A DNA stretch of 64,000 nt from Armillaria gallica (Eukaryota; Basidiomycota; Agaricomycetes; Agaricales; Physalacriaceae). Position numbers and translations under genes: made by a program. The notes under the pieces are model-generated. The model did not search any database. It saw only the letters and a list, made by a program, of their open reading frames with translations, and had not been told where the DNA came from. This document shows, piece after piece, positions 12,180-24,650 of the stretch; the first letter of the stretch is position 1; every line of letters starts with the position of its first letter. The stretch spans positions 3,100,001 to 3,164,000 of the forward strand of contig JBANDB010000004.1 in NCBI GenBank assembly GCA_037576215.1. The letters run 5' to 3'.

Positions 12180-13085
12180 CAGAGACGGAGTGCGGGTCAC
12201 CAGTTCGGGGTGCCATGGCCGAACTTTAGGAAAGGGCACCTAAAAGGGAGTACAAACGCAATCGTACCGCCAGATTACGACAATATCCATTTTCCATGCG
12301 CTTTCTATCGACTATACACTGTTGAAACCCCCTGCTTTTCCAACGGCGACCTCCACGAAGATTACTCCCTACTACGGCACCAAAGCTAAAGGACGGAAGG
12401 GTTACTCGCTCTGCCCCTCGCTAATCGTATGCGTCTTCCCTCATGTCCATCCTTATCCGACAGACTACGTGGCGGCATTCGAGAACACGTAACTCATGTC
12501 TGGCCAGGTAGCGCACCCTCCCGAGAAAACGGTTTGCTAGATTTTATGATCCCGTATGATGACCGTGACTGTCGATCATCTCCGTCTTGCCGCACAGTCC
12601 GTCGCGAGTGAAGCGAAAGCATACAAGATGCTCCGATCTTTCAGGGAAACTGCATTCTTCAATGCCTTAGTCTCTATGCGACAGCTATCCCTGAACAGGA
12701 TGGAAGGACGGATTATGTTCCGTTATTGGAGCTTGTCACTGGGAAGGGCCTTCAATGCATCTGCAGAGCGAGAGACGTAGAAGACGAGGTCCTTGCTGAC
12801 TACCTTTGCGAGAAAAGCAACGTGATTCCATCCTCGCAGCCATGTTCCGTTAGTCTTGGATTTTTCCAGCCGCCGTGTCTTTCATGCGGATTGGGCTCCA
12901 CGGAACCTCGTCAAGGTCCTTTTCGCGGTGATGGATGTACGATTCGAAATCATCGCAGATGATGTTGGGACAACGACGGTTGATTATGAGAGGATTGCTA
13001 GAAGACCTGCCTGATTCGGACGGCATTCGCTTGGTGTTTACAAATGTCGTGCGCAGTGAATATGTCCTTGGTGGTTTATGAACCT
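12180..13085 (+). pseudogene. Kinase-like K relic 2
   Basis: A near full-length but heavily frameshifted K copy. Recognisable in order are the FPCAFYRLYTVE N-terminus (about 12295), RLRGGIREHVTHVW (about 12455), EAKAYKML (about 12615), VLADYLCEK (about 12790) and VDYERI at the metal-binding position (about 12980). Multiple stops and frameshifts rule out function. It reads toward the M gene at 14300. Confidence 0.75.
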
Positions 13086-13479
13086 GCGTTCATATCCTTC
13101 TTTGACCTTGGAGGCGCTTGGACAAGCATCGGAGTGACATTATTTGCAGATTTGAGTAGATTGCGAGTGCGCTTAAGCCGACTAAATCCGAACCTAGCTC
13201 TCTACCCTCTACCACCGTGACTACCGTCTGTTCGTCCGTTACCACTCTTTTGCTACTTTTCTTGAGCCCCAACATTGCTAAATCTCATTTTACCTCCGTG
13301 AATTCAAAATATCGCCAATCCACCCTAGAAGACTCAGAACGACGTCAACGGAACGGCATATACCCCGTTTTTGCAGTCACCGTGTATTGCAGGAAAAGCC
13401 CACCCTCGCATTTTACTCTTCACGGTTGCATCGCACCGTTCTACGAATTCTTCAACTTCTGTACAGCGTGGGACAGCCG

Positions 13480-14190
13480 TTTGGATTTTCTCCTACCTGA
13501 CTACGAACACATGCTCTGCTCGATATGTGCTGGATTCCCAGCTAAGGGTAACCATGGTATGCCGTTCTGCGACTGTCAGTTTCGCGGTCGGCTATCAATC
13601 CAGGTATGTTTTCATTTTTGCTACGACACTATCGCAGTCCTCACTTTCGGTTGAAAGGATGATACTTGCCATACCGTTTCGAGATGCGCACCGTTGGCTG
13701 GCAGGCTCAACAGTGTTCAGATGTGGTCTGCCAAACATACGACAGTATTTCAGCCTGGAAATATTCCCGTTATGTGTGTCAAAAGAGGGGCGACACTACT
13801 CTTACAAGGTGAGCGAGTCATATATGTTCTCAAAGAACCTCATTTGACATTGCCAGAAGATCTTAGAGGCCCTAACCTCCACCCGCTTCCCAGTACAAGG
13901 GGCGTGAGGCTATTTCTGCCACCATCTTCTAGTTCGCTAGGGATTTCCTCAGCCTTGGCATCTTTCAGGACCGAAGGAATGTCGTTGTTGGACCACCAGC
14001 TCGTCGAAGACCCTTTTGACCTTGTCCGACGCGTCTCGAAATCGACGCTGACGATGTTCAGGCGGAGATGGTTGACATGGAAAGGGTCCGACTTAATTCT
14101 GACCAGCGTGTGATTGAACATTTCCGGAACAAGTTCATCAATGGCATACCAAGTGCGAGTACCTCTATTCACTTGCGCCAATACCCATAA
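13480..14190 (+). pseudogene. Kinase-like K relic 3
   Basis: A second K copy in tandem, better preserved at its 3' end. Around 13950-14190 the frames give an LGIFQD../RRNVVVGPPARRRPF catalytic-loop remnant and MVDMERV, then a C-terminal HFRNKF stretch. It ends about 110 bases before the stop codon of the convergent M gene. The 5' half is hardly recognisable. Confidence 0.55.
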
Positions 14191-14299
14191 CATTGTCTCT
14201 ACACCTCTACCCTTCTAGCACTCGAGATAGCATAGTAGCATTTGTCGTGCTCCAAATCTGATCTTGGGAGGTTGTACTTATCAGTAACGCGGAAGCGTT

Positions 14300-16463
14300 T
14301 TACACTGTCTCCAAGACAGTCGTGGTTGAGTCAGAGAGTCTCGTCCACCTCCGCTCGACGCCTTCAACTCTGAGGGTTCGCTTTCTGACCATACCCTCTC
14401 CATCCTCTCCCTCATCATCCGCCATTACAACGCCTAGCTTCTCTGCATGTGGGTGCTCATGGAACATATCCACAGCCGACGGTTCCAGCAACAACTCAGG
14501 CCGTGCCAGGTCTGAGAACCGTTCTGCGATACTCGCCAGCGGGTTAGTAAGCCGCAGCTGAACGAGTTCAATAGCTGTAACTCTGTGCTCCTTGCCGCTG
14601 CTCTTTGTGACCACGATTTCCCGAGATGACAACATCACCGAGGACACGGTTATTGCGAGTGCAAGAAAGGCGTAGGTGTAAAGGATGGCCAGTACGGCTG
14701 ATAGAGGTGCCAAGGGATACCTGCTGGCACTCCTCGGAACAATAGCATTGCCGCCGGTGCCAATGTCACGTTCAAAGAGAAACGACGCGAAGCCCATTGC
14801 GGCGTAAGACATATTTCGCGAGAGAACTGTATTGAAATCCTCTGTGGGAAGGGTGAGGGAAGTCCTGAGGGTGGTTTGCAGATAATTAGCCAGATGTATC
14901 TGATATCTGTCGTCAAGAGCTGTAAAGAGAGCAGACGTGGTGTTGAAGTTGGACTGGACGGGAGGGGACGTAAATGCATACGTATTGTTTCCGTTGAGAG
15001 TACTGTAAGAAAGCGAAACATTGTACGCGGTCATATTGCATGTACTGACGTACGCATGGTAGTAAGCTTGTCGTAATGTATACAAGCCAGGTGGATTATC
15101 AGCCGGAAGGAAGGTGTCCTCGTTAAAGTCAGCCCAATATAAGATGACACGTGCTCCATATGGGTTCAAGACAGAGTCGAGAGGGTATCCACCATCTGCC
15201 AATTTGTTGTTTGTCAGATTGAGCATATCAACGCTACTCAAGACCGAAATTGAAAAGGGATCCCGGCTGAAGTTGTAGGGGGGATTGAAAGAAGGACAAT
15301 CGAACGTCGATTGCTGTATACCAATGTTACCGACTATACAGTCGACCACCGGCCGGCAGTGAGCGGCGAGGCCGAAAGAATTGAATGTAATGTTGCCAAC
15401 GTTGTCAGGCATAGTACTGGGTACAAGGACTGCCGTGTCATTGACCATGACAGACCTTGACGTGGAACTACTGTTTCCGATGACAGCAAGTCCCTCACTA
15501 ACCATTGTACTGGAAGGAAAATAACCTGCACAGGTGCTGTAGTAATAGTCGCGATTGTCGCCGGTAATGACGACCATAGACCATGTGGGACCCGGACACA
15601 CAGTGAGGTTGATCTTTGTGCCTATGGCAGGCATCGATTCCGCGTCTAATTCGGTTATGGAAGAGTGGATGAAGGTGCTTGCGGTAGTGTGCAGCCATAA
15701 ATCTGCGGCACTATACCGTTATCAGTATCTGATTGTTTCATCTGTTCCGATGAACGTACGAGAGAAGGTGATTCAGAACGATGGCTAGAACGAGGATGGT
15801 CAAAGCAAAAATCAAGCTAGTGGGCGCTTTTGATCTTCGTTCACACCCACGCTTAAGGTACCGCATTGTCTCGTATGCGCTAAAAATATTCGCTGATCCA
15901 CATAATTTGACGAGTAGGCCATACTGGGCTGCAGTTGGCATAGATTCTGTGCGCTCCTTTTCTTGCGCGAGGATCCACATTGAGGCCAGCCGATAACCCA
16001 GCAAACCTAGCAGAAATGGTACGGTGAGAGCTACCAGTTGTGCCTACGGGTGGATTGTTATCGCTCGACACAAAGAGTGGAGAAATGAACTTACAGAAAG
16101 AGCTGACATAGCTAAACCGTACATTGTCGTATCAGACTCCAAGGAGCCATCGTCGCGCCTGTGGGGTGCTGATGTTCCCTCTATTGCGACGAGAGCATTG
16201 AGGAAATACGGATCCTCACGGGATATGAGGGACTCTACGCGGCGGGATTGAAGCCATACCAATAGCGATGACGCGAGTCCGGCACAAGCGATGAAAATCA
16301 AGATGCCTGGGATGATGGCAGCGATTGATATCCTCCTTCTACCACTGTAAGAGACGTGAGTTCGAGATTTGAAGCTGTCATAATCATCTAGGAGGCTGAC
16401 GGCTGATGAGTCGGCGGGAGGTAAGGGAGCGATGTGTAGGGGAGGGTTGTGGGATGGAAACAT
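14300..16463 (-). CDS. Membrane glycoprotein M, copy A
   Basis: Exons 16095-16463, 15760-16043 and 14300-15710, with introns of 51 and 49 nt (GTAAGT and GTACGT donors), give 687 aa. Topology from hydrophobicity is a Pro-rich cytosolic N-terminus, span 1 (about 46-71), spans 2 and 3 (about 124-146 and 199-217), a large Ser/Thr- and N-glycosylation-rich domain (about 218-550), span 4 (about 551-579) and a 108-aa charged tail ending LETV. I do not recognise the family. Exon structure is identical in all four paralogues, so they arose by DNA duplication and not retroposition. It is convergent with K relics. Confidence 0.85.
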
Positions 16464-17745
16464 CTTGTTGCCAGACGCTGTGGTGACTTGACCGTCTAAT
16501 ATAGTGTTGGAACTTGTGCAATGAGGTAATTTCTGTTTCTATAAGATGACTATCAGGAAGTCCGTTGGTGATGTCCGTCTTTAAAATACAAACACAATCG
16601 TGGGCCTGTGATGTTCTTGTCAGCTACCACGCTGCGTTTCCAGGGATGATACTGACCCGCGCCATGACACATAGACCAGCCACTTCGATTTAGGCATATC
16701 AGCAGGTAGGCGGTATAACCACGACCACCGGAGGAACGCCTGGCGCCGATGCGGGATCCTAGAACTTGAACCAACCTGTCTTGGGCCCAAGGGAGTGGAC
16801 GATGGATCAGATGGCTTAGTTGTGCGTTCAGCTTATCCGGTCTGCAATCAAGTTTGCGAGATGTTATCACCTCATGGTGATGTCCTGATTGAAAGACATT
16901 CAATATGAATGCAAAGTGTTTCGTCAGGGAGGAGCGACCACTCTAAAACCTACTTTGAGTTTAGTTTCCGACTCGGAGTCAAGGTTTGCAACTGTGATAG
17001 AGACAAAATGAAGTTCATGATTTGAGACGTTTGGACGTGATGAAGACTGAAAACGGCACATGCATTGCAGGCTGGTCTAACATGAGCTTGGAATTCCCGA
17101 GGACGTACTAGATGAGACTCGTAGTTGAATGGAATTGTCCTTCAGATTAGCGTAAGTAAATTTGTACGGCACTGTTGAGCGTCAGCAATGCGAACAAGAG
17201 GCCGGTTTAGCATCCGAGCATAACAATTTACTTACTTATATGGATAGTGGGTCCCCGCAGGAGCAAGCATTAGCATCCGTTGTATGAGAGTGTATGGGAC
17301 GTTCTCGTGTCATGTTCTGGGAGGCCCTGGGCACTCTCGGCCTTGTAGTAACACAGTAGCTGAAACTGAAAAGATTCAAAAGAACAAGTCAGCGGTGATA
17401 CACTTGATGGCAGCCATTAAGGCGCTGCACGACGATACATATGCCGTCTCTCCATCCGAATCTCGCGCTAATAAGGATTCCATAATGAATTGAAGACGAG
17501 GAAGGCTAAAGCAAAACAAACGATTCTATGTAAGGGAAGGCACCATCGCTAAATCTGTGACTTGGCGTGTATTTGGTCATGATTGGCAAATGTCTTCGGC
17601 GGCGAAATGTATGCTCGCAACCACCATCATGACTGTTATCTATCTATCACCGCTGGGTGTCGTCACGCCTCTCCTTGAGCCCCCACATTGTCAAATCTCT
17701 TTCTCGATGCCTCCATTGCATAACTTCCGAATGCTGTTTTACATA
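16464..17745. other. 5' flank of M copy A
   Basis: No gene. The stretch is collinear, in inverted orientation, with the 5' flank of M copy C (about 39830-41050). Shared marks include ..acaggttggttcaa.. , ..caaagtgt..tcagggagg.. and a block around 17240-17480. This unit flank therefore predates the duplications. It represents the empty site for the LINE found in copy D's flank. Confidence 0.55.
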
Positions 17746-17955
17746 TAGTCAACTTTTACGGTGCTTCCTTTGCTACGTCATCCTTACGACCACCATCTAC
17801 CATCGTCTATATTACCATTTTTACCGCGCTCTTACCTTAATTTCCTTCTTCCACTGCTCTTTACTTCGGTTCATGTTCTGTGCTATGGGTATGCTCGCTT
17901 TGTTTATTGCTCTTTCTACATTCTGTTTCTTCCACAATCTTGGCCTCTCTTCTCT

Positions 17956-18093
17956 CGACGCAGGTACGGGGGATTTGTTACCCTTTTGGGCTCCTCATAT
18001 CCTGGCGGGACCTGAAGCATGTACTGTCACTGGCGCCCGACGCAGGTACGAGGGATTTGTTATCCTTAAGTTCGGCTCCTCTTCTCCTGGCGG
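17956..18093. repeat. Imperfect direct repeat, two units of about 55 bp
   Basis: Units at 17956-18009 and 18038-18093 both begin cgacgcaggtacg and end near cctggcgg, with about 30 bases between them. They lie inside the inserted element. Confidence 0.65.
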
Positions 18094-18349
18094 CCCCAGT
18101 GTGTTCTTTTTGTATTATTGTCATGTTGTGTTCACATTCTTCTCTGTGCATTGCGTCTGTAGCTTGTTCATGACATTTCCCTCTCCTGAGCCCTTCTGGG
18201 GTCTTCTCTCAACCTTTGGGGTCCTCTTCAGGCACTGAGAAATCTATATAATAAGAGAGGTGGATGATGACAAATAAGCTGACTTTGAATTTTCCGGCCA
18301 TTGCCAGACCACGGCTTATTCCGGCTGAGTTTCAGTTATGTTGCACAGC

Positions 18350-20080
18350 TATTGCTGCTGTCTTTTGCCTCTCTACAGTGCTGCTGCCTCTACATACCTT
18401 TATCAGTGTTCCATCCCCACATGGCAAATCATTGGGGCATGTCCTGCACCCAGTATTCATGAACTGAGACTATTGACTACCTATGCATGCTGACAGGGTG
18501 CTGTATGCTCCAAAGTAAGTATCAAACAATGAGCATTGAGCAAGCAACAAGTGAACAATAAACATCAAATGAAAAATTAGCAGGTAGGATTAGGGGCCAG
18601 GAGACCATTCAGGGACAGGTAATGCATATACATGTACTGACTATGCCATAATTTGCTTATATGAGGCTTTGGCAAGGCTCAAGCCTTCTCCCAGCAGGTA
18701 GAAATGGCAAGGAGACCATTCACATAAGAATACATGCTATCCTCAGCCTTTCTCTGTCCATGTAGAGCAACAAGCTTAGGTAACAAGTACAAATCATGAG
18801 ATATACATACAACTTTAAAGTCTGAGGAAGCAAGGGAATATAAGTAGAGATGTGCACCTGTAGTATGGTGGCTATGTACAGTGTATACAGATATGGGTCT
18901 GTACTGTGGCCAACTTTAATGACCTAAAATATGGCCCTATTCATATGGTTTCAATACTGTCATTGAGGGAGGGACAGAAGGCTATCTTATGCCATAAAGG
19001 TTAGTACCTATGACCTAAAAAAAGCACATAATACTCACTCTTTGGCACCAGATATCTGTATACAGACAATGGTATGGACATGACATCAACTGTACTGTAC
19101 CATAGCCAATAATTTTTATACAGTCTACAGTTGTATCTGTAACGGTACAATGCACACCCCTAAACATAAGTAATGACTAAAACATAGAAATGAACTAATA
19201 GTCATAATATCCAAGAAGGGGATCATTGCAATAACAAGCAAGAAGATGGGATGACAACATGTGAGGTGCTCCAGAGGGCTTTGACTTTAACAATTCAGCT
19301 ATAACATGCTTACCCAGTTACCATGTCATAAATGGCCATTGCCATACCACAGTGCAGGCCAGGTAAGTTTCAATTGTGCTGCCTTTACCAAGCCTCTACT
19401 CTTCCCACAGCATATCATTTGTGTGACTGGCTCCTAACTGAGCTTCAACTGAGACTACTGTAGTATTTCAACTATATCTTCACAGGGTGTTACATGTTAT
19501 GCACATCTTCACCCAGTTATATCTTCATTATGATGACACCTACCTTAATATGTAGTCCAGTGCAAGCCAGACCAAAAATTTATTGCTACATTGAGTAATT
19601 TAAGGCACCAAAAGGGCCTGTTATATGTTATGAAGTTCGCCGATCTTCACATAATGGACCCCATGACACATTATGTGAAGATAGAGTTAAAATACTACAG
19701 TTCTTATCCATGCTATAGCAACAATGCAAGTATTAAGCAATGAGTAATGATTGAGCAACAAGTTGACAATGAGCATTGAATGTCAATGGATGTAAGTCTT
19801 ATAGAAATTATCAGAGTTCAAATGATGACTATAGCAGCCCACAATGTCAGATATCCAAGTCAGGGACATAAGAGCCAGAATATATCTCTCTTCCTCTCTC
19901 CTGCCAGCAATGACAGCTATTAACAATAATCACCCAAATCATGAGAGTCCCTACCCATCCATTACATGGCTTACAGAAGTAACAGAACAAAGCTTTATGG
20001 CACTCATAAAAAGCATTTTGTTCCATTGCAGTGGCTCCAAAGAAATACCAGAGATTCAACAAGATATCATAGTAATAAGC
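18350..20080. other. CpG desert
   Basis: Counting by eye, only three CG dinucleotides occur from 18430 to 20075 (about 1650 bases): one at 19143 and two at 19638-19642. Flanking DNA carries several per 60 bases. TG and CA are abundant. No open frame of interest is present. The pattern is that expected after long-term cytosine methylation and deamination of a transposon. Confidence 0.85.
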
Positions 20081-20084
20081 CGGG

Positions 20085-20178
20085 TTTGGGGCGGGCCCCA
20101 ACAAGCCGAAGTCCCGTGTCGCAGTCAGGTTGCCAAGACCCGAGGTACGAGGGTCTGGCAATCGTGACAAAGACACGG
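20085..20178. repeat. GC-rich nested hairpins
   Basis: A palindrome ttggggcgggccccaa lies at about 20085-20100. A longer imperfect inverted repeat spans 20112-20177, with outer arms cccgtgtc / gacacggg and inner arms ttgccaagaccc / gggtctggcaa around a 9-nt loop. Possibly the structured terminus of the inserted element, as in Helitron 3' ends. No CTRR end was confirmed. Confidence 0.55.
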
Positions 20179-20719
20179 GGCATAGGCTTGTGTGTCTATA
20201 ATTTCGCTGACTGTCCGGCGGGGGATCGGGGTAATGGAACATGACATAAGCATGCTACTCATCAGCTGATCTTTTCGTATTCCTTTTCCGGACGATAGTA
20301 GGGTGTTTGACCCTGGAATGCATCGTTCTTCTTCGTGACATTCCTTTGGCCCTGTAACACTTTAAACCCGTGAGACGTCCTTGGCTTGCAACTGAGGGTA
20401 TCACAGCGGCATGGGGTGTTATAGTCTGTGACACGTTTAGTGGCGGCACAGAACCCCGGCGTTGCTTTATTGGGACCTTGACCGGTTATCTATCTATCTA
20501 TCTTTGTGTTACGACTCCACTGCGGTTCTTCTCTCGTCTTTTTTATGAGCCTTTGCGGGTGGTAGGAGGTGCTGGGATGGCTACACTTTAGTGACGGTTG
20601 TACATCCATGAACGAGGGCTAATAGTGCGTTGATATTGGCGCTTGACTGTTCACAAACTCAACAGTTTTTAGACGGGTCATGGCTCATGAGCTACCCTTT
20701 CCACCCGAGGGATGCGCGT

Positions 20720-21540
20720 CGGTGATGGGATTGGCGGCGATAGTTCGGACGGCCAAATTTCGGGGAAGGACGCCTAAAAGGGACCACCAAACACGGCACT
20801 AGATCCCAACCATATCTACTTTCCAGGCGCTCGTTATCAGCTATACACTATCGAACCCCCTTACTTTTCCAATGACGACCAGCAGTGTCTCCACGATACA
20901 TACTCTCTGCAACACTAAAGGACAGAAGGCGTACTGTCCCTCGCTAATTGCATACGTATTCCCTCGTCTCCATCCCTATCCGTCACTCTATCTGACAGGC
21001 TCTGTGGCGCCATTCAAGAACACGTAACTCACGTTTGGGTAGTGCTCCTACCCAAGAAAACGGTCATCGCCAAATTCATGATCCCTTGTACCTCCATGAT
21101 GAGTATGACTGTCGATCCTCTCCGCCTCGCTGCTTAGTCCATCGTGAGTGAGGTGAAGGCATACGAGATGCTCCAATCTCCTCGAGGAATCTGCATTCCT
21201 CGATGCCTCGGTCTACTCGACAGTTTTTCCCGAACAGGATATATGTCCTGCTACTGGAGCTCGTTGCTGGGACAGACTCGCGGTACCTCTGCGAGGACGG
21301 AAACAGGGAGGAGGAGGTTGTCGCTGATTAGTTCTGCTCGGCACATTGCGAAGCTATATTTGCCATGCTCCTCCAGTTGATGGTGGTTTTCAGAGACCTT
21401 GATGTATGTCAGGACGGTTTGGTCCCAAAGAACATTCATCAGATGCCTGGCTCGTCCAGGACCTTTCCCCTCGATGAGCGTCGTTTGGCTTGGCTCGATA
21501 TCGATGCACATTGCAGACGATGCTGGGGCTGGGATGGTTA
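20720..21540 (+). pseudogene. Kinase-like K relic 4
   Basis: A full-length K copy with many lesions. Visible are the N-terminal ..ARYQLYTIE.. equivalent (about 20830), the hydrophobic/IQEHVTHVW segment (about 21020), EVKAYEMLQS and ICIPRCLGL (about 21150-21215) and the VADY segment (about 21320). The conserved K upstream element is present at 20649-20674. Stops and frameshifts in every part make it non-functional. Confidence 0.75.
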
Positions 21541-21544
21541 ACAA

Positions 21545-22070
21545 ATAATGCGATAAGCGCTCCCGGCAGCAGAACGTGGAATCTTCGCTCTGTGCCTCAC
21601 CAATCGACTACGCATTCCAGCAGGGTCGCTACCGCCATTGTCCATCACGTCGTACGTATACTGTGCGAACACGTTACTCTCGTCTAGATTGCTTTCGCCT
21701 CGTTTTCTATCCCAAAGAAAGCCTCCACTACCGTTGTCGTCACGCCAAATTTCATCTATACTTCAATGACCCTGATGGCACAACCGTCGCTGACACCTCC
21801 GCCTCGCTACTCGGTCCGCTGCCGGCGAAGTGAGAGCATACGAGAAGCTCGAGTTTCTCTCAAGGACCAGCACTCTTCAATGTCTATGCCATTTGTCTTC
21901 GCGGACAAGAGATCAAGACCGTGTATATTCTTCTGGCTAGGAAGGATCTGTAGTCGGGGAAGAGGTGGCTGATTACCTGTGCCACATGCACCATGATACT
22001 ATATTCATCGCCGTCTTCCAGTTGGGTATGGATTTCCTCGTTGCCTCACCCTTGGTGTCATGGGTATTGG
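21545..22070 (+). pseudogene. Kinase-like K relic 5
   Basis: A further tandem K fragment, matching from the hydrophobic N-terminal third (..LCASPIDYAF.. at about 21590) through the beta-3 lysine region (about 21740) to the EEVADYLCH segment and a final DF segment (about 22040). It lies about 420 bases from the convergent M copy B stop codon. Confidence 0.55.
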
Positions 22071-22488
22071 CGCAAGTTTCTGAACTAGTAAGAGTTGCTG
22101 AACTTAATCCGGAAGCTTACATGCGCGGCGCAGTCACGGCTTGAATCTTGCCAGCGTCGATTTCAAGGCGTGCCTTACAAGAACAAAAGAAACTTCGACG
22201 AGCTGGCAGTCTAACGATGACATTCTTACAGACGTTGTCTATACATCTCTGATCTCTCGCACATAGTAGCGTTTATCAGGCTCTTATCTTGGAAGGTCGT
22301 AAGTACTTATTAATAACGTCGAAGTGCTTTACAAGATCTCTTATATACGCTTTGTGTAGTGACACTGCAAAAAAGTCATTATACAGTTTTCGTCACATCC
22401 GGTCAAAATTTGATTTCCAACAGATGTAAACGTCCAAAGAAACACTTTCGCCTCCGCAAACTATCTTCAAGTTTCCTTCAGGCCGAAA

Positions 22489-24650
22489 TCACTGGGAGTC
22501 GGAAGTGATATTAAGGGTTGAGTCAGAGAGTCTCGTCAACCTCCGCTCGACACTCTCGACTCTGAAGGTTTGCCTTCTCCTGACGATACCTTCTCCATCA
22601 TCTCCCTCATCATCCGCCATCACAACTCCGAGTTTCTCTGCATGCGGGTGCTCGTGGAACATATCCACAGCCGATGATTCCAACAACAACTCAGGCCGCG
22701 CCGGGTCTACAAATCGCTCTGCGATACTTGCCAGCGGGTTAGTAAGCCGCAGCTGAACAAGTTCGATAGTTGTCACTCTGTGCTCCTTTCCGCTGCTCTT
22801 TGTGACCACGAATTCCCGAGACGACAACATCATGGAGGACACGGTTATTGCGAGTGCAAGAAAGGCGTAGGTGTAGAGGATGGCGAGTACGGCTGATAGA
22901 GGTGCCAAGGGATACCTACTGGCACTCCTCAGGGCAATAGAATTGCCTCCGGTGCTCATATCGCGTTCAAAGATAGTCGACGCGAAGCCCATTGCACCGT
23001 AAGACATATTTCGCGAGAGAACTTTATTGAATTCCTCTGTGTCAAGGGTGAGGGAGGTCCTGAGGGTGGTTTTTAGATAGTTAACCAGATATCCCTGATA
23101 GAAGGAGTCAAAAGCTGCGAAGAGAGCGGACGTGGTGTTGAAGTTGGACAGGACGGGATGGTCTGTAAATGCATATGTAATGTTTCCGTCGAGAGTACTG
23201 TACGAAAGCGTAACGTTGTACGCCGTCGTATTGCAGGTACTTACATACCTATATGAGAGTGCTCCTACACTATACCAGCCAGGTAAACCAGAATAGGGAT
23301 CCTCAGTTTGGATCTCCCTGGGAGACCAATATAGGACGACACGTGCTCCATATGGGCTCAAGACAGAGTCGAGAGGGTATCCACCATCTGGATCTGGTGA
23401 CAAAGCGTAGTTTGTCAGATTGAACATATCAATCTGACCAGAATCCAAGGCAGCCGTTTTTAAGTTGGTGATGTTGTAAGGGGGGCTGAAGGGACAATAA
23501 ATAATTGTCCCGGTAGACTCGGAATGGTCTGAACAGTCAACCACGGGCTGGCAGTGAGTGATGAGTCCAAAAGAACTAAATGTGAGGTTGTCAACGTTGT
23601 CAGGCATAGCGCTGGGTACAAGGACTGCCAGGTCGTCGATCATGACAATCCTTGAGTCGGAACTCCTGTTTTCGATGACGGCAAGTCCCTCAGCAACCAT
23701 TTTGTCCCCGACATTCATGTACCAAGCACAGTTTCGGTAATAGTAACTGTCATTATATATTGGTAACGATGCAGGACCTGGACACATAGCGAGGTTGATC
23801 TTTGAACCCGTGGTAGGCATCGATTCCGCGCCAATTTCAGTCATGGAAGTGTGGATGAAAGTGCTTGCGGTGGTGTGAAGCCATAAGTCTGCGGCACTAT
23901 AAAGTAATCAGTATCTGATTGCTCCGTCTGTTCTAGTAAACGTACGAGAGAAGATGATTCAGGATAATAGTGACAATAAGGATAGCGAATGCAAAAATCA
24001 AGCTAGAGGGTGCGCGCGATCTTCGTTCGCGCCCACGCTTGAGGTACCGCATCGTCTCGTATGCGCTAAAAAGATTCGCCGATCCGCACAATTTAACGAG
24101 CAGGCCATACTGGGCTGCCGTTGGCATAGATCCTGGGCGCTTGGCTTCTTGCGCAAGAATCCACATTGAGGCTAGCCGATAGCCTAGCAAACCAAGAAGA
24201 AATGGCACAGTGAGAGATACCAGCTGCGCCTACAGGTGGATTGTTATCGTCCGCCAGAAAGAATCGAGGAATAGGACTTACAGAAACAGCTGACATAGCT
24301 AAACCGTACATCGTCGTATCAGACTCCAAAGAGCCATCATTGAGCCTGTGAGGTGCTCTTGTTCCCTCTATTGCGATGATAGCATTGAGGAAGTACGGGT
24401 CCTCACGGGATATGTGGGACTCTACGCGGCGGGATTGAAGCCATACCAATAGCGAGGACGCGAGTCCGGCACAAGCGATGAAAATAAGGATTCCTGGGAC
24501 GATGACGGCGATCGATACCCTTCTTCGACCGCCATAAGAGATGCGAGTCTGAGGTTTGGGGCTGTAATAATCATCCAGGAGACTCACGGCTGATGAGTCG
24601 ACGGAAGGTAGAGGAGTGATGTGTAGGGGAGGGGGGTAGGAAGCAGCCAT
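22489..24650 (-). CDS. Membrane glycoprotein M, copy B
   Basis: Exons 24282-24650, 23946-24229 and 22489-23896 (introns 52 and 49 nt) give 686 aa. The layout matches copy A: span 1 near residues 46-71, spans 2-3 in exon 2, a glycosylated ectodomain and a final span about 110 residues before the end. The last residues differ from A and C: after TRLSDST it reads NITSDSQ rather than ending in LE(T/A)V, so the extreme C-terminus has been replaced. Start ATG at 24650 is conserved in position with A and C, although residues 2-6 vary. Confidence 0.85.

Larger units (their letters stand above)
17746..20520. mobile_element. About 2.7-kb insertion of unknown transposon class
   Basis: Comparison with the flank of M copy C shows homology up to about 17740 and again from about 20530, so this interval is extra DNA. 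It has three parts: a pyrimidine-rich stretch with an imperfect direct repeat (17746-18240), a stretch almost free of CpG (18350-20080), and a GC-rich hairpin block (20085-20180). No transposase or reverse transcriptase frame is visible. It may be one non-autonomous element or a nest of several. Exact borders and a target duplication could not be fixed. Confidence 0.5.

Noticed and set aside
17657..18238. 193-codon plus-strand frame rich in Phe, Leu, Cys
   Set aside because: Pyrimidine-rich DNA keeps several overlapping frames open; it contains the direct repeat, lacks protein character and lies in an insertion.
20470..20505. Short tatc/atct microsatellite
   Set aside because: Only a few units; ordinary simple repeat.
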